This document shows positions 17,527-25,319 of a stretch of 64,000 nucleotides of DNA, in pieces. A model generated the notes under the pieces. The model was not told the origin of the DNA and ran no database searches. It saw only the letters and a list, made by a program, of their open reading frames with translations. Position 1 is the first letter of the stretch. Every line of letters begins with the position of its first letter. Location of the stretch: positions 1 to 64,000 of the forward strand of contig JACKHA010000003.1 of assembly GCA_020639215.1 (NCBI GenBank). The letters are read 5' to 3'. The translations under genes were made by a program, and so were the position numbers. The DNA comes from Phycisphaeraceae bacterium (GTDB lineage Bacteria; Planctomycetota; Phycisphaerae; Phycisphaerales; UBA1924).

Positions 17527-19120
17527 AAAACCCCGCCGCGTGCCCGTCCTTGCGGTGGTCCGAGCCGCCGACGTACACGCCGCCGCCCGCATCGGGCGTG
17601 TGGTTCAGGATGAGTTGGGCCCCGCCGAAGTTGATCTCGTGGGCGTCGGCGTCCACGCGATGCCCGCGCCGGGCCAGTTCCGCCGCCACCCCGGCGTCGA
17701 ACCCGCGTTCAAGCATCAGCGTGCCCTCGGGCGTGCACTGCCAGCGCGGGGCGTCCGACGCGGCCTGCGGGTTCTGGTCGTGCACGAACATCCGCACCAC
17801 CATCTGCAGGTGCCCCTGCGGCTGCATGTGCCCGCCCATCACGCCAAACGCCAGCAGCGGCCTGCCGCCGCGCGTCACGAACGCCGGGATGATCGTGTGG
17901 TACGGCTTCTTGCCGCCGGCCACCTGGTTCGGATGGCCCGGCGTGGTCACAAAGCAGGCCCCGCGATTCTGCAACGAGATGCCCGTACCCGGCGGCACGA
18001 TCCCCGAGCCGAAGCCCATGTAGTTCGACTGGATGTACGAGACCATCATCCCGCGCGCGTCGGCGGCGGCGAGGTAAACCGTGCCGTGATCCGTCGCGAC
18101 GCGCGAGGTGAAGTGCTGGGCCGCGTCGAGACGGACCTCGCCGGCCCGGCGGTCCAGGAACTCCGGCGCGAGCATGGCCTCGGGCTCGATCTCCATGAAC
18201 CGCGGGTCGGCCACGTGGCGCGAGATCTCCGCAAACGCGATCTTCATGGCCTCGACCTGCAGGTGCACCGAGTCGGGCGAGTCCACCGGGAAGCGGGCGA
18301 TGTCGAGGCGTTCGAGGATGCCCAGGGCGATCAGCGCGGCGATGCCCTGGCCCGAGGGCGGGATCTCGTGGAGCGTCACGCCCGCGAAGCCCTGGGCCAG
18401 CGGCACGACCCACTCGGACTTGTGGCTGGCCAGATCGTCCTCGCGCATGGCCCCGCCGCCGGCGCGGGCCGCGTCGCAGATGGCCCGGGCCAGGCGCCCG
18501 CGATAGAAGGATTCGCCGCGAGTCTCGGCGATGTCCTGGAGCGTGTCGGCGTGCCCGGAGGACTGGAACATCTCGCCGGGTCGGGGCGGACGCCCCTGGG
18601 GGGCGAAGGTCTCGAGGAATGAGGGGTAGTCGGCGTAGCGCCGGGTGACAGACTGCCACAGGCGTCCGGTGATGGGCGAGACGGGAAAGCCGTCGCGCGC
18701 GTAGGCGATCGCGGGCTGGAGCACGTCGGCGAAGTCGAGGGTGCCGAACTGTTCGTGGAGGGTGCGCCAGGCGTCCACGCAGCCGGGGACGGTCACGGGC
18801 CCCCAGCCGAGGGTGGGCATGGCGTCGCGCCCGGCGAAGTCCTCGGCGCGGAGGGCGGCGGGCGATCGTCCCGAGGCGTTGAGCCCGTGGAGCGACTGGC
18901 CGTCCCAGACGAGGGCGAAGGCGTCGGAGCCGATGCCGTTGCCCGTGGGCTCGACGAGCGTGAGCGTGGAGGCCATGGCGACGATGGCGTCGATGGCCGA
19001 GCCGCCCCGGGCCAGCATCGCCAGCCCGGCCTGCCCGGCCAGGGGCTGGGAGCAGGCGACCATGTTCCTGGCGCACACGGGCACGCGGCGAGAGGGGTAC
19101 GGCAGGGCGTTGAGGTCCAT
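17525..19120 (-). CDS. gamma-glutamyltransferase family protein
   Basis: A 531-residue Ntn-hydrolase precursor. The autoprocessing nucleophile is Thr347 in ATDHGTVYLAAAD; downstream are the conserved SNYMGFGSG, QNRGACF and GGKKPYHTIIP stretches, and upstream EPTGNGIGSDAF. The enzyme family splits gamma-glutamyl bonds such as that in glutathione. There is no signal peptide, so a cytoplasmic (YwrD-like) form is more likely than the periplasmic one. The gene stands alone on this strand, convergent to the dockerin gene. ATG at 19120 gives the conserved N-terminal start before ARNMVACSQPLA. Confidence 0.9.
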   Translation of the reverse strand: MDLNALPYPSRRVPVCARNMVACSQPLAGQAGLAMLARGGSAIDAIVAMASTLTLVEPTGNGIGSDAFALVWDGQSLHGLNASGRSPAALRAEDFAGRDAMPTLGWGPVTVPGCVDAWRTLHEQFGTLDFADVLQPAIAYARDGFPVSPITGRLWQSVTRRYADYPSFLETFAPQGRPPRPGEMFQSSGHADTLQDIAETRGESFYRGRLARAICDAARAGGGAMREDDLASHKSEWVVPLAQGFAGVTLHEIPPSGQGIAALIALGILERLDIARFPVDSPDSVHLQVEAMKIAFAEISRHVADPRFMEIEPEAMLAPEFLDRRAGEVRLDAAQHFTSRVATDHGTVYLAAADARGMMVSYIQSNYMGFGSGIVPPGTGISLQNRGACFVTTPGHPNQVAGGKKPYHTIIPAFVTRGGRPLLAFGVMGGHMQPQGHLQMVVRMFVHDQNPQAASDAPRWQCTPEGTLMLERGFDAGVAAELARRGHRVDADAHEINFGGAQLILNHTPDAGGGVYVGGSDHRKDGHAAGF

Positions 19121-19183
19121 GCGGGCAGCGTACCACGGGCGGGGGCGGGGGCCGAGGGGGTGTTCGAGGTGCGCGGGTTGGTT

Positions 19184-19204
19184 CAGTTGGACGAGTTGAC
19201 CCGG
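19184..19204. repeat. 9-bp-unit micro-array, left copy flanking mntA-hepT
   Basis: CAGTTGGAC GAGTTGACC CGG; 18 of 21 bases match 19936-19956 in direct orientation. It lies 63 bases before the mntA start. Confidence 0.6.
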
Positions 19205-19266
19205 GGCGGTGCGGTTGCTTGCGAGGAACGTGCCTTCTGCGGCAGCGGTTCGTTGTACAATCCGGC

Positions 19267-19575
19267 ATGCCCGGCGAGCCCCGGATCGACGTGCCGACCG
19301 ACGCCATCGCGGACTTCTGCCGCCGGTGGAAGATCGTGGAGTTCGCGCTGTTCGGCTCGGTGCTCCGCGAGGACTTCGGCCCGGAGAGCGACGTGGACGT
19401 GCTCGTGACGTTCGCGGCTGACGCGCCGTGGTCGTACTTCGAACTCTTCGACATGCAGGACGAACTGGAGGCCCTGTTCGGACGCCGGGTCGATCTGGTC
19501 ACGAGCCCGTCGCTGAAGAACCCGATCCGCCGGGCGGCGATCCTGGGCAGCAGGCGGGTGCTGCATGCCGCGTAA
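19267..19575 (+). CDS. mntA: MNT-domain nucleotidyltransferase antitoxin (MntA)
   Basis: A 102-residue minimal nucleotidyltransferase. Gly30-Ser31 and Asp42-Val-Asp44 form an exact GS-x10-DxD motif (FGSVLRED then SDVDVLV). In known MntA-HepT systems the antitoxin adds AMP to a tyrosine of the HEPN RNase toxin and so silences it. The HEPN gene follows with an 11-base overlap, the normal order. ATG at 19267 leaves the conserved fold intact; an upstream in-frame start at 19219 has no support. A TACAAT six bases before the ATG has no matching -35 element. Short direct repeats flank the pair. Confidence 0.88.
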   Translation: MPGEPRIDVPTDAIADFCRRWKIVEFALFGSVLREDFGPESDVDVLVTFAADAPWSYFELFDMQDELEALFGRRVDLVTSPSLKNPIRRAAILGSRRVLHAA

Positions 19576-19933
19576 GAAGCCCGACGCGGTGTACCTGCGG
19601 GACATGCTCGACGCGGGGCGGGCGGTGGCCCGCATGATCGCGGACGCGACGTTCCAGACATACGCGGCCAACGAGCAGATGCGCCTTGCGGTCGAGCGGG
19701 CGGTGATGATCGTCGGGGAAGCGGCCAGCCACGTCTCGCCCGAGTTCCGGGCCTCGACCCCGGACATCCCGTGGTCCAAGATCATCCGCCAGCGCCACCG
19801 CCTCGTGCACGATTACGACGACGTGGACGATGTGCTGATCTGGCGGGTCGCCACCGTCCATGTGCCAGTGCTGGTGGCCCAACTGGAGCCCCTCGTCCCG
19901 CCGCCACCCCCCGACCCGCCCGAGTCCAGTTGA
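19565..19933 (+). CDS. hepT: HEPN-domain RNase toxin (HepT, DUF86)
   Basis: A 122-residue helical protein. The HEPN catalytic motif R-x4-H-x-Y is complete: Arg77, His82, Tyr84 in RHRLVHDYDD. Such toxins cleave RNA and are neutralised by the MntA partner encoded just upstream; Tyr84 is the residue expected to be modified. The first 60 residues form the usual DUF86 helical pair (VYLRDMLDAGRAV, VERAVMIVGEAA). The C-terminus is Pro-rich and may be dispensable. The 11-base overlap with mntA points to coupled translation. Confidence 0.9.
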   Translation: MPRKKPDAVYLRDMLDAGRAVARMIADATFQTYAANEQMRLAVERAVMIVGEAASHVSPEFRASTPDIPWSKIIRQRHRLVHDYDDVDDVLIWRVATVHVPVLVAQLEPLVPPPPPDPPESS

Positions 19934-19935
19934 AC

Positions 19936-19956
19936 CAATTGGACCAGTTGACCCCG
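19936..19956. repeat. 9-bp-unit micro-array, right copy flanking mntA-hepT
   Basis: CAATTGGAC CAGTTGACC CCG, starting two bases after the hepT stop and preceded by a related unit that overlaps it (CAGTTGAAC, about 19927-19935). Direct repeat of 19184-19204. Confidence 0.6.
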
Positions 19957-20012
19957 CGCCTCCTGCAGGCTCGCGCCCCGGCGGCCCGCCCACCGCCTCC
20001 TACCATCCGCCC

Positions 20013-21092
20013 ATGCCCACGACCATCGACCACCCCGCCCTCGAGACCCCCGTCGAGCTGCCCGACTTCCTGCCCGAGGACCGGCTCCCCCCGCGCGACC
20101 CGCCCGAGGGCCAGGCCCGGATCATCCAGTTCCGCGAGGCCCTCCGCGAGGCCATGTGCGAGGAGATGCGCCGCGACAAGCGGATCTTCCTCTGCGGCGA
20201 GGAGGTCGCCCAGTACAACGGGGCGTACAAGGTCTCCCAGGGCATGCTCGAGGAGTTCGGGCCCAAGCGGATCATCGATCTGCCGATCTCCGAGAACGGG
20301 TTCGCGGGCATGGGCATCGCCGCCGCCATGTACGGGCTGCGACCCATCATCGAGTTCATGTCGTGGTCGTTCAGCCTCGTGGCCGCGGACCAGATCCTCA
20401 ACAACGCGCCCAAGATGCTGTACATGTCCGGGGGCCAGTGGGGCTGCCCGATCGTGTTCCGCGGCAACGACGGGGCGGGCGGGCAGCTGGGCTCGACCCA
20501 CTCCTGGTGCGTCGAGGGCCTGTACGCCAACGTGCCGGGGCTGAAACTCGTCATCCCCTCGAACCCCTACGACGCCAAAGGCCTGCTCAAGACCGCCCTG
20601 CGCGACCCCGACCCGGTGTTCTTCCTCGAGTCCGAGCGCATGCTGGGCGACAAGGCCCACGTTCCTGAGGAGGAGTACTACGTCCCCTTCGGGCGGGCCC
20701 GCACGGTCCGCCAGGGCGACGCCTGCACCGTCGTGTCATTCGGGCGTCCGGTCCACTTCTGCGTGGAGGCGGCCCAGACGCTCGCGGGCGAAGGGATCGA
20801 GATCGAAGTCCTGGACATGCGGTCCATCCGCCCGCTGGACATCGACTCGATCATCGAGAGTGTCAAGAAGACGAATCGCCTGGTGGTGGTGGACCAATCG
20901 TGGCCCTTCGCGGGCGTCTCGGCCGAGGTCATGGCCCAGGCGTGCGAGCGGTGCTTCGACTGGCTGGACCACCCGCCGGTCCGCGTGAACACCGCGGACG
21001 TGCCCACGCCCTACGCCAAAAACCTGGAGGCGGCGTACCTGCCCAACGCGAACCGGATCGCGGCGGCGGTGCGGAAGGCCGTCGGGGGGTGA
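20013..21092 (+). CDS. pdhB: thiamine-diphosphate keto acid dehydrogenase E1 component, beta subunit
   Basis: A 359-residue transketolase-like beta subunit of pyruvate or branched-chain keto acid dehydrogenase. It contains FREALREAMCEEM, LPISENGFAGMGIAAA (with the Glu that assists thiamine activation), GGQWGCPIVFRG, and a C-terminal domain with DMRSIRPLD. It decarboxylates the keto acid together with an alpha subunit. The alpha subunit gene, normally adjacent, is absent here; the upstream neighbours are the toxin-antitoxin pair. About 35 residues precede the conserved domain. Substrate cannot be decided from sequence alone. Confidence 0.9.
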   Translation: MPTTIDHPALETPVELPDFLPEDRLPPRDPPEGQARIIQFREALREAMCEEMRRDKRIFLCGEEVAQYNGAYKVSQGMLEEFGPKRIIDLPISENGFAGMGIAAAMYGLRPIIEFMSWSFSLVAADQILNNAPKMLYMSGGQWGCPIVFRGNDGAGGQLGSTHSWCVEGLYANVPGLKLVIPSNPYDAKGLLKTALRDPDPVFFLESERMLGDKAHVPEEEYYVPFGRARTVRQGDACTVVSFGRPVHFCVEAAQTLAGEGIEIEVLDMRSIRPLDIDSIIESVKKTNRLVVVDQSWPFAGVSAEVMAQACERCFDWLDHPPVRVNTADVPTPYAKNLEAAYLPNANRIAAAVRKAVGG

Positions 21093-21120
21093 GCGATCCT
21101 GCGTCCGGCGTTCTGCTCCT

Positions 21121-21182
21121 GGCACTCACGGGCTCATGGCACTGTTGGCGCTCACGGCACTCACGGCGCTCACGGGCACACA
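21121..21182. repeat. 9-bp micro-array at the 3' end of gspF
   Basis: About seven units: GGCACTCAC, GGGCTCAT (8 bp), GGCACTGTT, GGCGCTCAC, GGCACTCAC, GGCGCTCAC, GGGCACACA. It lies between two convergent genes; a related 9-bp array sits on the other side of gspF at 22523-22558. Confidence 0.75.
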
Positions 21183-21198
21183 CCCCGCCCCGTCCGAC

Positions 21199-22440
21199 TC
21201 AGAACGCCCCCTGCGTCGCCGTCAGCAGCGGGATCATGATCGACATCAAGAGCGAGCCGATCAGCAGGAACATGATCACGATCAGCAGCGGCTCGAGCAC
21301 CGCCAGCAGGCGCTCCGCCTTGCGGTCCACCTCGTCGGACAGGTCCTCGGCCAGGCTGTTGAACGCCGATTCCAGGTCGCCCGAACGCTCGGCCGCGATG
21401 AGCAGGCGGCGCGTCGCCAGCGGCAGCGTCTTGACCCGATCGATCAGGATGCGGAGCTGCCCGCCTTCCATGAGGCGGCGGCGCAGGTCCACCAGCTCGC
21501 GCCGCAGGCTCGGGATGCCGATCGCCTCGACCGCCACGCCCAGCCCGTCGGAGAGTGGCACGCCCGAGCGCGACATCGCCGCCATCACCGCGAAGAACCG
21601 CGCCGACTCCTGGGCCAGCACCACGTCCTTGAGCACCGGCACGGTGCGGCTGAAGCGGGCCAGGGCCGCCCCCACGCGCTTCCGCCCGATCACCATCAGC
21701 ACCAGCCCCGCCCCCACCACGCCCAGGGCGATCAGCGCGTTCTCACGCAGGAACAGGCCGAACGCGACGATGGCCTTGGTGAACACCGGCAGCGTGATGT
21801 CGGCTCCCTCGAGGGCCTCGCCGATCTTGGGCACGATCCCCACGATGATGCCGATCGAGACCAGGATCGAGATCGTCAGCACGATCGCGGGATAGAGCAT
21901 GAGCGTGCCCGCCTTGCCCCGCACCGCGAGCTGACGCTTCGCGGTGGTCGCCAGCTGCTGGGCCGCTCCGGCCAGGTCGCCCGTCTTCTCGGCGGCCCGG
22001 TACACCGCGATCGTCACCGAATCGAACACGCCCGTCCGCTCGCACGCCTCGGAGAACGACGCCCCGCTGCCGACGGCCTCACGCATGCGGTCCACCACGT
22101 CCTGGGCCTGGGCCCGCACCGTCGAACGCACGACCTCCAGCGTCTCGACCAGCGTCACGCCACGCCCGAGCAGCTGGGCCAGCTGCTGGTTCAGTTCCGC
22201 CTGGTCCTTGAGCCCCAGGCGGGCCTCGCTGGCGGCCCACGCGGGCAGCGTCCAGGCGCTGAGCAGGATCTGGCGGTCACGCCGCAGCGACTCGGACAGG
22301 GCCCGCTGGCTCCGGGCCTGACGCAGGCCCATCGTCCGCCCGCCCGTGGACTTGGCGGCCACGAACAGGAACGCCTTCGGGCCACGCGGCCCGGCGCCGT
22401 GCGTTGATCGCGGGGATGGACGGGCCAGCGCCCTGGTCAT
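21199..22440 (-). CDS. gspF: type II secretion system inner-membrane platform protein F
   Basis: A 413-residue GspF/PilC-type protein with the duplicated helical cytoplasmic domain (QLAQLLGRGVTLVETL near residue 80 and FFAVMAAMSRSGVPLSDGL near 290) and three hydrophobic membrane helices, the last ending VIMFLLIGSLLMSIMIPLL. It forms the inner-membrane platform for pseudopilus assembly, and could serve the prepilin encoded at 52601-53536. It stands alone without E, G or other system genes. ATG at 22440 is preferred to an upstream TTG-type extension of 30 Pro-rich residues. The C-terminal ATQGAF ending is typical. Confidence 0.92.
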   Translation of the reverse strand: MTRALARPSPRSTHGAGPRGPKAFLFVAAKSTGGRTMGLRQARSQRALSESLRRDRQILLSAWTLPAWAASEARLGLKDQAELNQQLAQLLGRGVTLVETLEVVRSTVRAQAQDVVDRMREAVGSGASFSEACERTGVFDSVTIAVYRAAEKTGDLAGAAQQLATTAKRQLAVRGKAGTLMLYPAIVLTISILVSIGIIVGIVPKIGEALEGADITLPVFTKAIVAFGLFLRENALIALGVVGAGLVLMVIGRKRVGAALARFSRTVPVLKDVVLAQESARFFAVMAAMSRSGVPLSDGLGVAVEAIGIPSLRRELVDLRRRLMEGGQLRILIDRVKTLPLATRRLLIAAERSGDLESAFNSLAEDLSDEVDRKAERLLAVLEPLLIVIMFLLIGSLLMSIMIPLLTATQGAF

Positions 22441-22522
22441 GGCAGAGTGTACCGGCGGGGGATTGCGGGGAGGCGAGCCCGGCCTCGGCGGGATGGACGG
22501 GCGGTTATGGGCCGGGGGGCAC

Positions 22523-22558
22523 GGGTGCAACGGGTGTCACGGGTCTCATGGGTCTCAT
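22523..22558. repeat. 9-bp micro-array upstream of gspF
   Basis: Four consecutive 9-bp units GGGTGCAAC, GGGTGTCAC, GGGTCTCAT, GGGTCTCAT in the gap between gspF and the GbsR-type gene. Confidence 0.8.
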
Positions 22559-22613
22559 GGGGCCACAAGGGCCGGCATGCCCGTGCAACGCCGCGAGCAT
22601 GCCGCGCGCCGCC

Positions 22614-23171
22614 CTACTCCTCCGCCGCCTTCTTGCCCGCCTTCCGCCTCGTCTTGCCCAGCAGCGTGGCGGCCATCTCCAGCCCCTTGCCCGCCGGGGA
22701 CACGAACCGCTGGGTCAGGCCCTGGGCGGTCTCGAAGAAGTCGAGGAGCTCGTCCAGGCGTTCGAGCGTGGCCTCGGCCTCCTGGCTCTCGGCCCGCCTC
22801 CCGCCCGGGGCCGACTCGCGGATCTCGTAGAGGTTGGCCAGCAGGGGATCGACCTCGCGCTTCATGCGTTCGCGGACGATGGCGCGGAACATGGCCCAGA
22901 CGTCCTGCTCGGCGACGAAGTACTCCTTGCGGTCGCCGCGCTTGTGCGTGCGGGCGACCACGCCCCAGTCGACCAGGGCCCGCAGGGACATGGAGGCGTT
23001 GCCGCGCGAGATCTGCAGGCGCTCCATGATGTCGTCGGTGCAGGCGGGCTGGGCGGTGATGTAGAGCAGGGCGTGGACCTCGGCCATGGTGCGGCTGATG
23101 CCCCACACGCCGCCCATCTGCCCCCACGAGGCGATGAACTGGTCCTGGGTGGCCCGGAGGCGCTGGTCCAT
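22614..23171 (-). CDS. GbsR/MarR-type transcriptional regulator
   Basis: A 185-residue regulator with an N-terminal winged helix: MAEVHALLYITAQPACTDDIMERL, then the recognition helix SRGNASMSLRALVDWGVV and wing RGDRKEYFVAE. The C-terminal half is a predicted coiled coil that would dimerise (EAEATLERLDELLDFFETA). GbsR-type proteins often control osmoprotectant or envelope genes; no target is evident here. ATG at 23171 is chosen: the longer frame upstream is Arg/Pro-rich and atypical. Confidence 0.82.
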   Translation of the reverse strand: MDQRLRATQDQFIASWGQMGGVWGISRTMAEVHALLYITAQPACTDDIMERLQISRGNASMSLRALVDWGVVARTHKRGDRKEYFVAEQDVWAMFRAIVRERMKREVDPLLANLYEIRESAPGGRRAESQEAEATLERLDELLDFFETAQGLTQRFVSPAGKGLEMAATLLGKTRRKAGKKAAEE

Positions 23172-23255
23172 GGGGGAGGGTAGTCGCGGGCCCAAGCGTC
23201 CACGAACGCCCAACCGGACGACCCGCGGCCTGCGGGCCGGCACGCGCGCGACCGG

Positions 23256-24140
23256 TCAGCAACCCTCGGCGAAGATCGCCAGGTAGTAGAAGAAGTCGTC
23301 GTTGTTGAGCACGCCGTTGGGCACGCCGTAGCCGGGGCTGCCGGCGATCGCCGTGGCGGTCAGGTCGGCGACCGCGAGGTTCCCCGCGGCGAACTGGGCG
23401 ATGTAGTAGAAGAAGTCGTCGTTGTTGAGCGTCCCGTTGGGCTGGCCGTAGCCCGGCGTTCCGGGCACCGCGGTGGTGGTGAGGTCGGGGCGGCAGGCGG
23501 GCGCTGGCTCGCCATACAGGATGAAGTTGACCCCCGACTGCCCGCCCCCGCCGAGCATGGCCGGGACCATCGTCAGGTTGTTCGTCCACCCCTGCCCGCC
23601 GTTGGGGTTCCAGCGCCACCCGCTGTCGGGCTGCCCGCCCCCGACGGTGTGCGGGCCGAAGACGCTCCAGAAGATCGGGCGGCTGCCGAAACTGGTCCGC
23701 GTGGCGGCGTTGAACACGACGTAGTACTCGCCCGCGTCGAGCGTCTGGCCCGCGAAGTCCGCCGCAAACAGGTTCCAGCCCTGGAACGGCGCGACCGTGC
23801 CCGAGCCCGGGGTCGACTCGAACAGCAGCTCACCCTCCGGCGGCCAACCGCGATAGATGCGGACCGTCACGTCGAACACGAACACCGGCGCGGGGAACAC
23901 GGTGCCGCGAGACTCGAACCGCGTCAACGCGACCGGGGCGTCGATCGAGAAGTCCTCGATGAGCCAGATGTCGAGCGGGTCCTCGGGGGGCTCGTACTTC
24001 ACGCCCACCGACCCGGCCGTCTGCCCACCGGGTGGGAACTCGAGGGCCGCGACGATCTGCTGGGCATGGGCGGACCCAACCAGCAGCGCGAGGGCGGACG
24101 CGGGCACGGCGAACTGGTGCAAGGCGAGCGATCGACGCAC
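23256..24140 (-). CDS. secreted protein with two C-terminal GC-type dockerin-like units
   Basis: A 294-residue exported protein. After the signal peptide (about 1-24, ending GSAHAQ) comes a beta-rich domain of about 190 residues (VFVFDVTVRIYRG, NLFAADFAGQTLDAGEYY), then two units carrying DLTTTAVPGTPGYGQPNG or DLTATAIAGSPGYGVPNG followed by LNNDDFFYY; the last residues are Glu-Gly-Cys. The start is GTG with GGGAGG five bases upstream; a longer frame from 24263 would lack a signal peptide. Same tail as 16161-17105 and 34242-35190, different N-terminal domain. A single-gene unit. Confidence 0.82.
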   Translation of the reverse strand: MRRSLALHQFAVPASALALLVGSAHAQQIVAALEFPPGGQTAGSVGVKYEPPEDPLDIWLIEDFSIDAPVALTRFESRGTVFPAPVFVFDVTVRIYRGWPPEGELLFESTPGSGTVAPFQGWNLFAADFAGQTLDAGEYYVVFNAATRTSFGSRPIFWSVFGPHTVGGGQPDSGWRWNPNGGQGWTNNLTMVPAMLGGGGQSGVNFILYGEPAPACRPDLTTTAVPGTPGYGQPNGTLNNDDFFYYIAQFAAGNLAVADLTATAIAGSPGYGVPNGVLNNDDFFYYLAIFAEGC

Positions 24141-24263
24141 GGCAACCTCCCGGACGGTCCGAAGCCCACGAGGGTCAATCGGCTTTGACGCGCCCGGCGG
24201 CCGCTTGTGCCGGACCCCGCCCGGAATGCGGGGCGAAAGCAGGATCGTGCCAGCCAAGGGCAC

Positions 24264-25097
24264 TCACCACGAGTCCGTCGGGGCCAGCCGCTGCACCAGG
24301 GCCGCCGCCTCGTCGGCCCGAGGCGGGTCGTCCAGGTCGATCGGCAGGTACACGCCCCGCTCGTGGTCGGAGTTGATCACCAGCACCGCGGGCGGCACGA
24401 ACATCACGCCGTGCTCGGCCTTCTCGTGACCGAGCACGAACAGGTTCACGCCCCAGCGTTCAACGAGGTCCTCGATCTGGTCGTGGTCGTAGTCGCGTCC
24501 CCAGACCATCATGTGGGCCGCGCCCTGGCGGGGGGCGTAGTCGTCCTCGGTCAGGTCGCGCGTGAGCACGCTGGCGTCGAACCGGGGCATCATCGCCGGG
24601 CCGGGGATCGAGTGGGCGCACAGGATGTCGCCTCGCGGCGTGACGCACCGCAGCGCCAGCGGCATCGACCGCACGAACGCCCGCACCGCGTCCATCACGG
24701 GCGCGGCCCGCGAGCCGAACACGTAGTCGATCCCCTCGTTGAACGCCTCCACCACGCGGATGCCGTTCTTCACGATCCCCGCGCCCACCATCTGGGCCAG
24801 CTCGTGGTTGGCCAGCAGCGTGTGCACACGCTCGGGGTGGGCGGCCTTGAGCGCGGCGACGCGGACCATCGAGCGGTACGAGAAGTCCATGCCGTTGATC
24901 AGCCGGTCCGGGTGGATGATCTCGTGCAGGGTGATGTGGGGCAGGTCGTGGGTGTGGTCGTCGGTCGCGCCGTCCTCGCCCGCGACGCCGGTCAGGCGGG
25001 CCAGCTCGATGAGCCGCTCGAAGTTGTCCGGGTTGTCGTGCAGGTCGCCCGTGGCGATCAGACGCCCCGGGGGCGTGATCTGGTCGATCGAGCCCAC
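24264..25097 (-). CDS. metallophosphoesterase, PPP-phosphatase-like
   Basis: A 277-residue calcineurin-like phosphoesterase. Metal-binding motifs are GDLHDN near the N-terminus (canonical GDxHG), LLANHEL (canonical GNHE), a His in CAHSIPG, and VLGHEKAEHG. It may be a protein phosphatase; a Ser/Thr kinase is encoded next to it on the same strand. GTG at 25097 is the only canonical start in the region, but the in-frame sequence upstream (about 35 residues, with a helix-like PAQLQDADAVIDALHRG) looks coding and ends in a repeat array, so the true start may be upstream and non-canonical. Confidence 0.75.
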   Translation of the reverse strand: MGSIDQITPPGRLIATGDLHDNPDNFERLIELARLTGVAGEDGATDDHTHDLPHITLHEIIHPDRLINGMDFSYRSMVRVAALKAAHPERVHTLLANHELAQMVGAGIVKNGIRVVEAFNEGIDYVFGSRAAPVMDAVRAFVRSMPLALRCVTPRGDILCAHSIPGPAMMPRFDASVLTRDLTEDDYAPRQGAAHMMVWGRDYDHDQIEDLVERWGVNLFVLGHEKAEHGVMFVPPAVLVINSDHERGVYLPIDLDDPPRADEAAALVQRLAPTDSW

Positions 25098-25202
25098 CCG
25101 ACACGAGGCGAAGCGGTTGGCCGACGCCCCGCGGTGGAGCGCGTCGATGACCGCGTCGGCGTCCTGGAGTTGGGCGGGGGAAAGGGGGATGGGGTACCTC
25201 GA

Positions 25203-25226
25203 AGCGACGGAGCGACAAAGCGACGG
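25203..25226. repeat. 8-bp micro-array
   Basis: Three units AGCGACGG AGCGACAA AGCGACGG in the gap between the phosphoesterase and kinase genes. Confidence 0.7.
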
Positions 25227-25319
25227 AGGGAGCGCGGACGAGCAGGCGTGGGCCGGAGAGGATAAGCGGACCGCAGCGGACAGGCTCCGTCGGCTTTTGG
25301 CCCTTCGTCGCTTCCGGTC

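Noticed and set aside
19256..19261. TACAAT in front of mntA as a promoter
   Set aside because: No -35 element at a suitable distance, and the ATG follows after only six bases.
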